Shown one piece after another: positions 8,083-16,939 of a stretch of DNA of 42,266 nucleotides. Where the stretch lies: the NCBI GenBank assembly GCA_026400375.1, contig JAPLPG010000244.1:1-42266 (forward strand), given 5' to 3'. The stretch is from Novosphingobium sp. Its GTDB lineage: Bacteria; Pseudomonadota; Alphaproteobacteria; Sphingomonadales; Sphingomonadaceae. The notes under the pieces were generated by a model. It was given only the letters and a program-made list of their open reading frames with translations, was not told the DNA's origin and did no database searches. Position numbers and translations under genes: made by a program. Every line of letters starts with the position of its first letter. Positions within the stretch are counted from its first letter, which is position 1.

Positions 8083-8110
8083 TTGACAAATCCCCGCGCG
8101 CCACTAGGGC
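8083..8110 (+). promoter_or_regulatory. Predicted serC promoter
   Basis: A perfect -35 hexamer TTGACA at 8083-8088 is followed after 16 bases by TAGGGC at 8105-8110 as a poor -10 candidate. Transcription would start close to the first hairpin of the serC leader at 8114. The -35 is clear; the -10 assignment is tentative. Confidence 0.5.
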
Positions 8111-8113
8111 GGT

Positions 8114-8161
8114 CGGCGGGCCACGCGGTCCCAACGCCGCGCGTGCTCTCTGTAAGGAGAG
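8114..8161 (+). promoter_or_regulatory. serC leader RNA with ribosome-site hairpin
   Basis: Two hairpins precede serC. The first is CGGC-GGGCC (8114-8122), loop ACGC, GGTCC, bulge CAAC, GCCG (to 8139). The second pairs CTCTC (8146-8150) with GAGAG (8157-8161) around TGTAAG, so the AAGGAGAG ribosome site is partly sequestered. Position, shape and lineage agree with the serC leader motif described in alphaproteobacteria (Rfam). Its ligand is unknown; control of serC-serA translation is the inferred job. A covariance search with the Rfam serC model would be decisive. Confidence 0.6.
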
Positions 8162-8166
8162 ACTAC

Positions 8167-9306
8167 ATGTCTGCTACGATTCCGGCTCGCAAGCCTGCGC
8201 GCCCCTATTTCTCGTCCGGTCCCTGCGCCAAGCCGCCCGGATACTCCCCCGAAAAACTCGCTACCGAATCGCTGGGCCGGTCACACCGCGCCAAGATCGG
8301 CAAGACGCGCCTTCAGTACTGCATCGACCTGATGCGCGAAGTGCTGGAGCTGCCCGATACGCACCGCATCGGTATCGTCCCGGGGTCCGATACCGGCGCT
8401 TTCGAAATGGCGATGTGGACGATGCTCGGCGCTCGCCCCGTCACCACGCTGGCCTGGGAATCGTTCGGTGAAGGTTGGGTCACCGATGCCGCCAAGCAGC
8501 TCAAGATCGATCCCACGATCCTGCGCGCCGATTATGGCCAGATCCCCGATCTGAACGCGATCGACTGGTCGAACGACGTGCTGTTCACCTGGAACGGCAC
8601 CACCTCGGGCGTGCGCGTGCCGAACGCGGATTTCATCCCGGCAAATCGCGAAGGCCTGTCCTTTGCAGACTCCACCTCGGCGGTCTTCGCCTACGACATC
8701 GACTGGTCGAAGATCGACGTTGCCACCTTCTCGTGGCAGAAGGTCCTTGGCGGCGAAGGCGGCCACGGCGTGCTGATCCTCGGCCCCCGCGCGGTCGAGC
8801 GGCTTGAAACCTACACCCCTGCCTGGCCGCTGCCAAAGGTGTTCCGCCTTGTTTCCAAGGGCAAGCTTGCCGAAGGCGTGTTCAAGGGCGAGACGATCAA
8901 CACCCCCTCGATGCTCGCCGTCGAAGACGCGATCTTCGCGCTCGAATGGGCCAAGGATCTGGGTGGTCTCGAAGGCCTCAAGGCCCGCAGCGACGCCAAT
9001 GCCGCCGCGCTCGACAAGATCGTGCAGGAGCGTTCGTGGCTCTCGCACCTTTGCGCCGACGAAGCGACCCGGTCCAAGACCTCGGTCTGCCTGTCGGTCG
9101 AAGGCGCGGACGCAGACTTCATCAAGAAGTTCGCGAGCCTGCTCGAAAAGCACGATGCCGCCTATGACATCGCCGGCTACCGCGATGCCCCGGCGGGCCT
9201 GCGCATCTGGTGCGGCGCAACCGTCAACGCCGAAGATATCGCCGATCTCGGCCCGTGGCTCGACTGGGCCTATGAAGCGACCAAGGCGGAACTCGCCGCG
9301 GCCTGA
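8167..9306 (+). CDS. serC: Phosphoserine aminotransferase
   Basis: A 379-residue class V PLP aminotransferase converting 3-phosphohydroxypyruvate and glutamate to phosphoserine, the second step of serine synthesis. It has the long alphaproteobacterial form: PYFSSGPCAKPPGYSP at the start, SLGRSHRAKIGKTRL, the substrate and cofactor segment GIVPGSDTGAFEMAMW, FADSTSAVFAYDIDW, and VATFSWQKVLGGEGGHG with the PLP lysine. The ATG follows AAGGAGAG in the leader hairpin. serA follows 114 bp later and the two very likely form one operon. Confidence 0.95.
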   Translation: MSATIPARKPARPYFSSGPCAKPPGYSPEKLATESLGRSHRAKIGKTRLQYCIDLMREVLELPDTHRIGIVPGSDTGAFEMAMWTMLGARPVTTLAWESFGEGWVTDAAKQLKIDPTILRADYGQIPDLNAIDWSNDVLFTWNGTTSGVRVPNADFIPANREGLSFADSTSAVFAYDIDWSKIDVATFSWQKVLGGEGGHGVLILGPRAVERLETYTPAWPLPKVFRLVSKGKLAEGVFKGETINTPSMLAVEDAIFALEWAKDLGGLEGLKARSDANAAALDKIVQERSWLSHLCADEATRSKTSVCLSVEGADADFIKKFASLLEKHDAAYDIAGYRDAPAGLRIWCGATVNAEDIADLGPWLDWAYEATKAELAAA

Positions 9307-9322
9307 GCAATAGCAGGCTGCG

Positions 9323-9401
9323 CCCCCGCGAAGGCGGGGGCCTCCCTCGGCACGCAACCACCCCCGCGTAACAACAACAAGGTCCCCGCCTTCGCGGGGA
9401 C
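9323..9401. repeat. Inverted palindrome pair between serC and serA
   Basis: At 9323-9340 CCCCCGC and GCGGGGG close a GAAG tetraloop. At 9382-9401 GTCCCCGCC-TTCG-CGGGGAC is the related inverted copy. The family is the same as at 334-406. Sitting inside a presumed operon, the hairpins could attenuate or stabilise the serC-serA message; nothing in the sequence proves either. Confidence 0.7.
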
Positions 9402-9420
9402 GCACGGATTGGATCGAAAC

Positions 9421-11019
9421 ATGACCCAGACCACCCCCAAGCCCAAAGTCCTCATTTCCGACAAGATGGACCCGAACGCCGCCCGTATCTTCACCGAGAT
9501 GGGCTGCGACGTCGACGTCATCACCGGCGAAACGCCCGAACAGCTGATCGCCCGCATCGCCGAATACGATGGCCTGGCCATCCGTTCCTCGACCAAGGTG
9601 ACCAAGGCGATCCTTGATGCCGCCACCAACCTCAAGGTCATCGGCCGCGCCGGCATCGGCGTCGACAACGTCGATATCCCCTATGCCTCGGGCAAGGGCG
9701 TGGTGGTGATGAACACCCCGTTCGGCAACTCGATCACCACCGCCGAACACGCCATCGCCATGATGTTCGCGCTCGCCCGCCAGATCCCCGAAGCCAACGC
9801 GCAGACCCAGGCCGGCACGTGGCCCAAGAACGGCTTCATGGGCATCGAGGTTACCGGCAAGACGCTGGGCCTGATCGGCGCGGGCAACATCGGCTCGATC
9901 GTCGCCAGCCGCGCGCTCGGCCTGAAGATGAAGGTCGTCGCCTTCGATCCGTTCCTGACGCCGGAACGCGCCGTGGAAATGGGCGTGGAAAAGGCCGATC
10001 TCGATACGCTGCTGGCCAAGGCGGACTTCATCACCCTGCACACCCCGCTGACCGACCAGACGCGCAACATCCTGTCGGCTGAAAACATCGCCAAGTGCAA
10101 GAAGGGCGTGCGCATCATCAACTGCGCGCGTGGCGGTCTGATCGATGAGGCCGCGCTCAAGGCTGCGCTCGATTCGGGCCAGGTTGCCGGCGCCGCGCTC
10201 GACGTGTTCGAGACCGAACCTGCCAAGGAATCGCCGCTGTTCGGCACGCCGAATTTCATCTGCACCCCGCATCTGGGTGCCAGCACCACCGAAGCGCAAG
10301 TCAACGTCGCGCTGCAGGTGGCCGAACAGATGGCCGATTTCCTCGTCACCGGCGGCGTTACCAACGCGCTCAACATGCCCTCGCTCTCGGCCGAAGAAGC
10401 GCCGAAGCTCAAGCCCTACATGGCGCTCGCCGAAAAGCTCGGCAAGCTGGTGGGTCAGCTGGCGCACGACAACCTGACCAAGATCGCCATCGAGGTCGAA
10501 GGCGCCGCCGCGCAGCTCAACCAGAAGCCGATCACCGCGGCCGTGCTGGCGGGCCTGATGAGCCAGTATTCGCAGACCGTGAACATGGTCAACGCGCCGT
10601 TCCTCGCCAAGGAGCGCGGGCTTGACGTGCGCGAAGTGCGCCATGATCGCGAAGGCGTCTACCACACGCTGGTGCGCGTCACGGTCAGCACCGACCAGGG
10701 CGAACGCTCGATTGCGGGCACGCTGTTCGGCAACGGCCAGCCGCGCCTCGTCGAGATCTTCGGCATCGGCATCGAGGCCGATCTCGACGGCGACATGCTC
10801 TACATCGTCAACTCCGACGCGCCGGGCTTCATCGGCCGCATCGGCACGCTGCTGGGCGAAAACGGCATCAACATCGGCACCTTCCACCTTGGCCGCCGCG
10901 AAGCCGGTGGCGAGGCGGTGCTGCTGCTCTCGCTCGACAACCCGGTCCCGCAGGACGTGCTCAAGCAAGCCTGCGCCATCCAGGGCGTGCGCACGGTCAA
11001 GGCGCTGAAGTTCGTCTGA
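9421..11019 (+). CDS. serA: D-3-phosphoglycerate dehydrogenase, long ACT-domain form
   Basis: A 532-residue enzyme that oxidises 3-phosphoglycerate in the first step of serine synthesis. It has an N-terminal substrate domain (IRSSTKVTKAIL), a Rossmann domain with GLIGAGNIGSIVA, catalytic Arg/Glu/His regions (NCARGGLIDEAAL, TPHLGASTTEAQ), an intervening ASB-type domain, and a C-terminal ACT domain (VNSDAPGFIGRIGTLLGE, INIGTFHLGR). This is the long form, in which ACT and ASB domains can give serine feedback control. ATG 9421 is preferred to TTG 9409; neither has a strong ribosome site. It is transcribed with serC and followed by hisZ. Confidence 0.95.
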   Translation: MTQTTPKPKVLISDKMDPNAARIFTEMGCDVDVITGETPEQLIARIAEYDGLAIRSSTKVTKAILDAATNLKVIGRAGIGVDNVDIPYASGKGVVVMNTPFGNSITTAEHAIAMMFALARQIPEANAQTQAGTWPKNGFMGIEVTGKTLGLIGAGNIGSIVASRALGLKMKVVAFDPFLTPERAVEMGVEKADLDTLLAKADFITLHTPLTDQTRNILSAENIAKCKKGVRIINCARGGLIDEAALKAALDSGQVAGAALDVFETEPAKESPLFGTPNFICTPHLGASTTEAQVNVALQVAEQMADFLVTGGVTNALNMPSLSAEEAPKLKPYMALAEKLGKLVGQLAHDNLTKIAIEVEGAAAQLNQKPITAAVLAGLMSQYSQTVNMVNAPFLAKERGLDVREVRHDREGVYHTLVRVTVSTDQGERSIAGTLFGNGQPRLVEIFGIGIEADLDGDMLYIVNSDAPGFIGRIGTLLGENGINIGTFHLGRREAGGEAVLLLSLDNPVPQDVLKQACAIQGVRTVKALKFV

Positions 11020-11103
11020 TCCGGAGTTCGCGTGAAATCGAGGGGCGGGTGCAGAAATGCGCCCGCCTTTAGGTTTTCCGGCGTGGTGCTGCGTGGCTTT
11101 CTG

Positions 11104-11293
<190 letters not shown>

Positions 11294-11352
11294 CACATTC
11301 AAGCGCAACCACGGGTTCGACATTTCCCATCCATCCCGCTAAGCGCGGCCCC

Positions 11353-12474
11353 ATGACCGACGTCGATTCCAGCTTGCTGCCCGAGGGGCTTGAGGACCGC
11401 CTGCCTGCCGAGGCGGCAACCACCACGCGCGTGATGCGCAGCCTGCAGGACGTGATGCACAGCCACGGCTATCACCGCGTGCTGCCGCCGATGATCGAGT
11501 TCGAAAAGAGCCTCGCCACGCGCATGGCTGGCATTCAATCCCGGCGCATGTTCCGCTTCACCGATCCATCGAGCCTGCGCATGATGGCCCTGCGATCGGA
11601 CCACACCCCGCAGATCGGCCGCATCGCGCAGACCCGCCTCGCTGAAGCCGCGCGCCCGTTGCGCCTGATGTATGCCGGCCAGGTCCTCACCATCAAGAGC
11701 GACGGCCTCGATCCCGCGCGTGAAAAGCTGCAGTGCGGCGCCGAACTGATCGGCGCGGACAATGTCGCCGCCGCCACCGAAATCGTCGCGCTCGCGGTCG
11801 AAGCGCTGCAGGCCACCGGCGCCAGCGGCATCAGCGTCGATTTCACCCTGCCCGATCTGGTCGATACGCTGGCCGCCAAGGCCTTCCCGCTCGACCCTGC
11901 CCGGATCGAGGCGGTCCGCCGCGAACTCGACACCAAGGACGCCGGCGGCCTGCGCGATGTCGGCGGCGAGGCCTATGTGCCCCTCCTCTACGCCACCGGC
12001 GAATTCGACAGCGCCATCGAAAAGCTCTTCGCCATCGATGCAGGCGGTGCCCTCGCCAGCCGCATCACCGCGCTCCGGCAGATCGCCGCCAGCCTGAACG
12101 GCCAGGCGCGGCTGACGCTCGACCCCAGCGAACGCCACGGCTTCGAATACCAGACCTGGTTCGGCTTCACCCTCTACGCCGAAGGCGCGCGCGGCCCGGT
12201 CGGCCGCGGCGGCACCTATCGCATTGCGGGCAACGGTCAGGACGAGCCCGCCACCGGCTTCTCGCTCTACCCCGACGCGCTGATCGACTTGCTTTCGGCC
12301 AGCGAAACCCCGGAGGACCGCGTGTTCCTTCCGTTGGGGCATGATCGTGACGAGGCGGCGCGGTTGCGCTCGATTGGCTGGCGTACCGTGGCGGCGCTCA
12401 GCGATGCGGACAGTGCGCAGGCGCTGGCATGCACGCATGTGCTTGGTGCAAACGGACCCGAGAAGCTGGGCTGA
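11353..12474 (+). CDS. hisZ: ATP phosphoribosyltransferase regulatory subunit
   Basis: A 373-residue paralogue of histidyl-tRNA synthetase that activates the short HisG in the first step of histidine synthesis. It starts LLPEGLEDRLPAEAATTTRV, has the class II synthetase-like motif RMFRFTDPSSLRMMALRSDHT and QCGAELIGADN, and ends the catalytic-like domain with YRIAGNGQDEPATGFSLYPDAL. It lacks an anticodon-binding domain and is short, as expected for HisZ. No hisG is in the window. ATG 11353 is chosen because the longer open frame upstream runs through the inverted repeat. It converges with the TonB receptor, 9 bp away. Confidence 0.9.
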   Translation: MTDVDSSLLPEGLEDRLPAEAATTTRVMRSLQDVMHSHGYHRVLPPMIEFEKSLATRMAGIQSRRMFRFTDPSSLRMMALRSDHTPQIGRIAQTRLAEAARPLRLMYAGQVLTIKSDGLDPAREKLQCGAELIGADNVAAATEIVALAVEALQATGASGISVDFTLPDLVDTLAAKAFPLDPARIEAVRRELDTKDAGGLRDVGGEAYVPLLYATGEFDSAIEKLFAIDAGGALASRITALRQIAASLNGQARLTLDPSERHGFEYQTWFGFTLYAEGARGPVGRGGTYRIAGNGQDEPATGFSLYPDALIDLLSASETPEDRVFLPLGHDRDEAARLRSIGWRTVAALSDADSAQALACTHVLGANGPEKLG

Positions 12475-12483
12475 CCGCCCGGT

Positions 12484-14634
12484 TCAGAAACTCACCCTCG
12501 CACTCACACGTATGTCGCGGCCTGCCAGCGGCGCAAAATCCTTGAGGAACGAGGCATGGCGCCGCGCGTCGACATCGAAGATGTTGTTGGCCGATAGCGC
12601 GAACGACAGCGGGCGATCGTTGCCCCACGGGCGGACGTTGACCTCGGCGTTGACCATGGTGAAGCTGGCCGTCGGCGTCTCGAAACCGGCAAGGCGCGGC
12701 TGGCTGTCGCTCCATTCCACCTCGCCGCGCAGGTCCACCTTCTCGCCCTTCAGGCCCAGCCCGCCAAGCAGGCGCAAGGGCGGAATGCGTGGCGCCGGGC
12801 CAACCCCCACGATCTGCGCATGGACATAATCGGCCACGCCATCGGCCACCAGATCGAAGCTGCCAAGCCGGGCCAGCGTCGCCGTGCCCTGCAATTCAAA
12901 GCCGTAATAGCGCGCGCTGGTCTGGTTGAACTGGAACACCGGCAATCCGTCTTCCACCGCGCCGGTCAGGCTCTCGTAGATGAAGTTGTCGAACCAGTTG
13001 TGATAGACCGAGGCTTCGAGCGTGTAGCCAGGGCCAGCCCCGCGCAGCACCCCTTCCAGGCCCCAGGCGCGCTCTGTCCGGAAGTCGGGATTGCCCACCT
13101 CGAACGCCTGCGTGCCGGCATGCGGCCCGTTGGCAAACAGCTCCTCGGCCGATGGCGCACGCACCGTGCGGCTGAGGTTGACGCCGAGGCGCCAGCCCGG
13201 TGCCAGGCCATAGGACGCACCCGCCGAGCCGGAGAAGGTGTCGAACGTGCGCTTGCCTGCAAAGAATTGCGGCTGGTCGCCGAGCGGCTTGCCCTCGAGC
13301 ACGGTGTGTTCGTATCGCGCCCCGCCCTCCAGCTTCAGCGCGCCCAGATCCAGCTGCTGCAGGGTAAACACGCCAAGCTGCTGGGTGGAGTTCTTCGGCA
13401 GGAAGGCTTCATCGCCGATCACGTTGAAATCGCGCACGAAGTACTGGACCCCGCTGGCACCCTTCCACGCCCCGCGATCCGCCTGGACCAGTTCCACGCG
13501 GCCTTCGATGCCCTTGTTGTAGAACGCCGTGCCGATGCCGCCATCGGGCTCAAGCTCGAAGTGGCGATAGGAGGCAAATCCCGCCCGTGCCTTGATCGAC
13601 TTGAGCAGGCCGCCCCCGGTTTCCACTTCGGTGCGCAGGTCTACCCGATCCTGCGCCACGTCCAGTCGGGGCGATTCCTGCTCCTCGCCGGGGCGGATCG
13701 CATAGCGGGTGGGGATGCCGTAAAGGCTGTCGTAATGGCTGTAGGACACGCCAAGATTGCCGGTGTCGGTAATCAGCGCCGCGCCCACGCCTGCGGTCCA
13801 GGTTTCCGCCGCCGAATTGGGCAAGCGGCCCCGCAGCGCCGCATTATCGGCGAAGCTCACGCCCTCGTCGATCTGCTCGGCGGTCTCGCGCCCGGCATTG
13901 GCCTGGGCCACTGCCTTGGCAGAAGGGGCCAGCGCGAAGTCACCGATGCGCAGATTGCCGGTTTTCAGATAGCTGCCATCGGCATGGACGACGAACCTGT
14001 CGCCCACCGGCACGTCCACCGCACCGCCGATATTGCGCTCGTTCGCTGCTGAACCATACGTGGCAAGGGCATCGACATGCGCCGCTTCAGTGGGAATGCT
14101 GCGCGGAATGCGCTTGTCGATCACGTTGACGACACCGCCGATAGCGGCCGATCCATAAAGCAGCGTGGCCGGGCCGCGCAGCACCTCGATGCGCTCGGCC
14201 AGCAGCGGATCGATCACCACGGCGTGATCGGCGCTGGTGTTCGATACGTCGAAGGCGCCGATGCCGTCGGTCAGGATGCGCACCCGCTCACCCTGCAATC
14301 CGCGCAGGACCGGGCGCGAGGCATTGGGACCGAACGACGTGGCCGAAACGCCCGGCAGCCGGTCCAGCGTCTCGCCGATCGTCGGCCGCAGAACCTGGGT
14401 CAGTTCCTGCCCCTGCAACACCGAAACGCCCGAAATGACATCCTGCCGTTCGCGCTGGAACGGTGCTGTCACCACGATCTGCGTCGAAGGCGGGGCATGA
14501 TCGTCACCATTGTCCGCCACTTGCGAAGCGGCCCCGGCTGCCTCGCTCGCCGCAGGCGCAGCGGCGGCCATGGCAACCGGAACCAGAGCCATGCTGCCGA
14601 TGGCGGTGCCGGCGAGAAGTGCGATGAGACGCAT
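12484..14634 (-). CDS. TonB-dependent receptor, ZnuD-like (probable zinc uptake)
   Basis: A 716-residue outer-membrane receptor. Signal peptide ~1-25, a TonB-box-like STQIVVTAP, then a plug domain with LDRLPGVSATSFGPNASRPV and DHAVVIDPLLAERIEVLRGP followed by LYGSAAIGGVVNVIDKRIP. That run closely resembles ZnuD, the zinc receptor of Neisseria and Acinetobacter. The beta-barrel follows and ends SARVSF with a terminal Phe. Start 14634 follows AGGA and gives the signal peptide. A Zur-box-like palindrome overlaps the predicted promoter, which supports zinc rather than iron or vitamin transport. Heme uptake is an alternative, since ZnuD relatives include heme receptors. Confidence 0.85.
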   Translation of the reverse strand: MRLIALLAGTAIGSMALVPVAMAAAAPAASEAAGAASQVADNGDDHAPPSTQIVVTAPFQRERQDVISGVSVLQGQELTQVLRPTIGETLDRLPGVSATSFGPNASRPVLRGLQGERVRILTDGIGAFDVSNTSADHAVVIDPLLAERIEVLRGPATLLYGSAAIGGVVNVIDKRIPRSIPTEAAHVDALATYGSAANERNIGGAVDVPVGDRFVVHADGSYLKTGNLRIGDFALAPSAKAVAQANAGRETAEQIDEGVSFADNAALRGRLPNSAAETWTAGVGAALITDTGNLGVSYSHYDSLYGIPTRYAIRPGEEQESPRLDVAQDRVDLRTEVETGGGLLKSIKARAGFASYRHFELEPDGGIGTAFYNKGIEGRVELVQADRGAWKGASGVQYFVRDFNVIGDEAFLPKNSTQQLGVFTLQQLDLGALKLEGGARYEHTVLEGKPLGDQPQFFAGKRTFDTFSGSAGASYGLAPGWRLGVNLSRTVRAPSAEELFANGPHAGTQAFEVGNPDFRTERAWGLEGVLRGAGPGYTLEASVYHNWFDNFIYESLTGAVEDGLPVFQFNQTSARYYGFELQGTATLARLGSFDLVADGVADYVHAQIVGVGPAPRIPPLRLLGGLGLKGEKVDLRGEVEWSDSQPRLAGFETPTASFTMVNAEVNVRPWGNDRPLSFALSANNIFDVDARRHASFLKDFAPLAGRDIRVSARVSF

Positions 14635-14720
14635 GGAATCCTGTCCTTTTGCAAGCAATGCCCGAAGCGCCGCGCCTGCCAGCCCGGCGATCCGCGGCCG
14701 CCATTAGCGCAGCGCCATGG

Positions 14721-14752
14721 ATGTTACAAGATAACATTACGTCTGTTGGCAA
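14721..14752 (-). promoter_or_regulatory. Zur-box-like operator over the TonB-receptor promoter
   Basis: ATGTTA-CAAGA-TAACAT (14721-14737) is a perfect 6-bp inverted repeat with 5-bp spacing, the same arms and spacing as the core of the enterobacterial Zur consensus. On the minus strand a TTGCCA -35 (14747-14752) and a TTGTAA -10 (14724-14729) with a 17-bp spacer overlap it, so bound repressor would block RNA polymerase. The site is 87 bp upstream of the receptor start. Assignment to Zur rather than Fur rests on the arm sequence and the ZnuD-like product. Confidence 0.6.
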
Positions 14753-14841
14753 AAAGGGTGGCGCTTGGCTGGCAAGTGGCTGATCCGCGCGATGTCCGCC
14801 CGCTTTGGCAACGGTGCCCCGGCACCTGCGAACGCCGGTCT

Positions 14842-15873
14842 TCAGTCAACCGGCGCGCGCCGGCCCACCGGTTTCCACGGCTGGCCGATCCGTGTTTCCA
14901 GCCGGTCGCGCAGGGCCCACACCCAGCCGACGCGGCGCTCGGCAAGGCCAGGCAGGCTGAGCAAGTCGCCGCCGAGCCAGGGCAGGAAGGGATTGCGCCG
15001 GGCATAGGACCAGATTTCCACGCGTTCACCCGATTGCATGGCCATGCCACGGGCATGAAAGCCGACGGTATCGGCCACCACCAGCGTATTGCCGGGAACG
15101 GCCAGCCCTTCGGCGGCGGGGAGCTTCATCGCCGCCAGATCGGCCGCGTCAACGCGCGGCGATCCCCGCGCCGACAGGCGATCGATCGCCTTGGGATCGG
15201 CCAGACTGCGCTGGCGCTCCCACGCCAGTCGCTCGGGCGTGAAGCGATGTGATCCGCGCACATAGGTGAACGGACCCTGGTCTGCCGCCACGGGATTGAG
15301 GAACAGCCAGGATTTCAGCGACGAATGAAACGTGTCGGCGTGCAGCGCTTCCTGCGGATCAGGCTCGTTGCCATCCACATGGCTCACGATCGTCTGGACA
15401 TAGTGCAGCGGGGTCGTGCGAAAGCTGGCGACATAGTGGAGCAGCGCCACGATATCGCGCCGCGCCAACAGGTGGCGCAAGGCGGGGATGCGTTGCAGCA
15501 TCGGCGCGTCGATGGCGATCCTGCGGGTGATCGCATCGCCTTGCCGCATCTCGCGCGCGGGGGCCTGATAGGACAGGATCGCCGCGCGCAACGCCGGGAA
15601 TTCCGCCTCGGGCACGATATCGGGAATGACCACGAAGCCATCGCGGTCAAACGCGGCGCGCCACTCGGGCCGGACATGGCGTGCCAGCCGCCGCCTGCGC
15701 CAGGTGCACAGCGCTGCCGCCAGCCGCACCCGGCCAAGATGCAGCCCGCGCCGGTTGAGCGCCGCCGACCCGATCAGCGGATTGTCGAGAAAGCTCTTGG
15801 CACCGGTGAGCAGCTGGAGCGCCCAGACGATCCCCCGGGCCGGGGCCAGCATTGTCTTGCCGATCATGCGCAT
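14842..15873 (-). CDS. Phytanoyl-CoA dioxygenase (PhyH)-family Fe(II)/2-oxoglutarate enzyme
   Basis: A 343-residue protein. A basic N-terminus precedes a double-stranded beta-helix core starting at FDRDGFVVIPDIVPE (~76-90). The iron-binding triad is visible: HAD with His178 and Asp180, and GFHARG with His273; Arg284 is placed to hold 2-oxoglutarate. GPFTYVRGSHRFTPERLAWE is typical of PhyH proteins. It would hydroxylate an organic substrate using O2. It lies 45 bp downstream of kdsA on the same strand, so capsule sugar or lipid tailoring is a reasonable guess, but the substrate is unknown. It does not obviously match the dedicated Kdo 3-hydroxylase family (KdoO). Confidence 0.8.
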   Translation of the reverse strand: MRMIGKTMLAPARGIVWALQLLTGAKSFLDNPLIGSAALNRRGLHLGRVRLAAALCTWRRRRLARHVRPEWRAAFDRDGFVVIPDIVPEAEFPALRAAILSYQAPAREMRQGDAITRRIAIDAPMLQRIPALRHLLARRDIVALLHYVASFRTTPLHYVQTIVSHVDGNEPDPQEALHADTFHSSLKSWLFLNPVAADQGPFTYVRGSHRFTPERLAWERQRSLADPKAIDRLSARGSPRVDAADLAAMKLPAAEGLAVPGNTLVVADTVGFHARGMAMQSGERVEIWSYARRNPFLPWLGGDLLSLPGLAERRVGWVWALRDRLETRIGQPWKPVGRRAPVD

Positions 15874-15918
15874 GGCAATGGACTTCTCTTGCTAAACCAC
15901 GCCCGCCTGCCCTTGCGC

Positions 15919-16749
15919 CTAATCCTGCTTCACCACCGCGTCAATTGCCAGCAATCGCTGCACCAGCGGCTCGAAGTCCGCCAGGGGCAGGGCATTGGGG
16001 CCATCGGACAGCGCCGCATCGGGATCGGGATGCGTCTCCATGAACACGCCCGCCACGCCTGCCGCCACGGCGGCGCGGGCCAGCAGCGGCACATGTTCGC
16101 GCTGCCCGCCGGACCGCTCTCCCAACCCGCCGGGCTGTTGCACCGAATGGGTCGCATCGAACACCACCGGGCACCCTGTTTCGGCCATGATCGCCAGCCC
16201 GCGCATGTCGGTCACCAGCGTGTTGTAGCCGAACGATGCCCCGCGCTCGCACAGCATGAAGGCATCGGGGTCCTTGCCCGCCGCACTGGCGGCATTGCGC
16301 GCCTTGGCGGCAACCTGGCGCATGTCGGCCGGGGCCATGAATTGCGCCTTCTTGATGTTTACCGGCTTGCCCGAAGCTGCCACCGCGGCAATGAAATCCG
16401 TCTGTCGCGCGAGGAAAGCCGGCGTCTGCAACACGTCGACCACGTCGGCCACGGCCTGCACCTGTTCACGCTCGTGCACATCGGTCAGCACCGGCAGGCC
16501 GGTTTCGCTGCGGACTTTCTCCAGGATACGCAAACCTTCGTATATTCCCGGCCCGCGGAACGATTTGTCCGATGAACGGTTCGCTTTGTCGAACGAACTC
16601 TTGAACACCAGCATCAAGCCTAGTCTGTCGGCAGTCTTGGCAAGATGCTCGGCGACCGAGAGTGTGTGTTGTTCACTTTCAATGACGCAGGGGCCCGCAA
16701 TGACAAACAATGGAGCTTTCCCGCCGATTTCTCGACCAAATAGGAGCAT
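15919..16749 (-). CDS. kdsA: 3-deoxy-8-phosphooctulonate (Kdo-8-P) synthase
   Basis: A 276-residue aldolase that condenses arabinose-5-phosphate with phosphoenolpyruvate to Kdo-8-phosphate. Motifs in order: [71 protein letters not shown] and [12 protein letters not shown]. Cys21 in AGPC is the metal-ligand cysteine of the metal-dependent class; the E. coli enzyme has Asn there. An AAAGAG ribosome site precedes the ATG. It is divergent from kpsF with a 190-bp shared upstream region, and the PhyH gene follows. It supplies Kdo for the capsule linker, and possibly also lipid A-type glycolipids if the organism makes them. Confidence 0.95.
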   Translation of the reverse strand: MLLFGREIGGKAPLFVIAGPCVIESEQHTLSVAEHLAKTADRLGLMLVFKSSFDKANRSSDKSFRGPGIYEGLRILEKVRSETGLPVLTDVHEREQVQAVADVVDVLQTPAFLARQTDFIAAVAASGKPVNIKKAQFMAPADMRQVAAKARNAASAAGKDPDAFMLCERGASFGYNTLVTDMRGLAIMAETGCPVVFDATHSVQQPGGLGERSGGQREHVPLLARAAVAAGVAGVFMETHPDPDAALSDGPNALPLADFEPLVQRLLAIDAVVKQD

Positions 16750-16939
16750 TCTCTTTCCAACTTTGGTTAGGGCCCGACTATCGAGCGATCAGCGCTGAAA
16801 CACAGCCAGTCGGCCCAAGTGATGCAGTGCACATACTCACTCGCATAGTCGTTGTATCGGGCCACCTGCAATCACGAAGCGAGAACTCTGTTCCTGTCGG
16901 CATCCTGCGCCGAACCGTAGTAAGTGGAAATCGTGTTCT
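16750..16939. other. Divergent intergenic region kdsA/kpsF
   Basis: 190 bp, less GC-rich than the genes, must hold the promoters for both kdsA (left) and the kpsF-kdsB-kpsC-GT operon (right). No convincing -35/-10 pair or operator palindrome was recognised. Confidence 0.5.
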
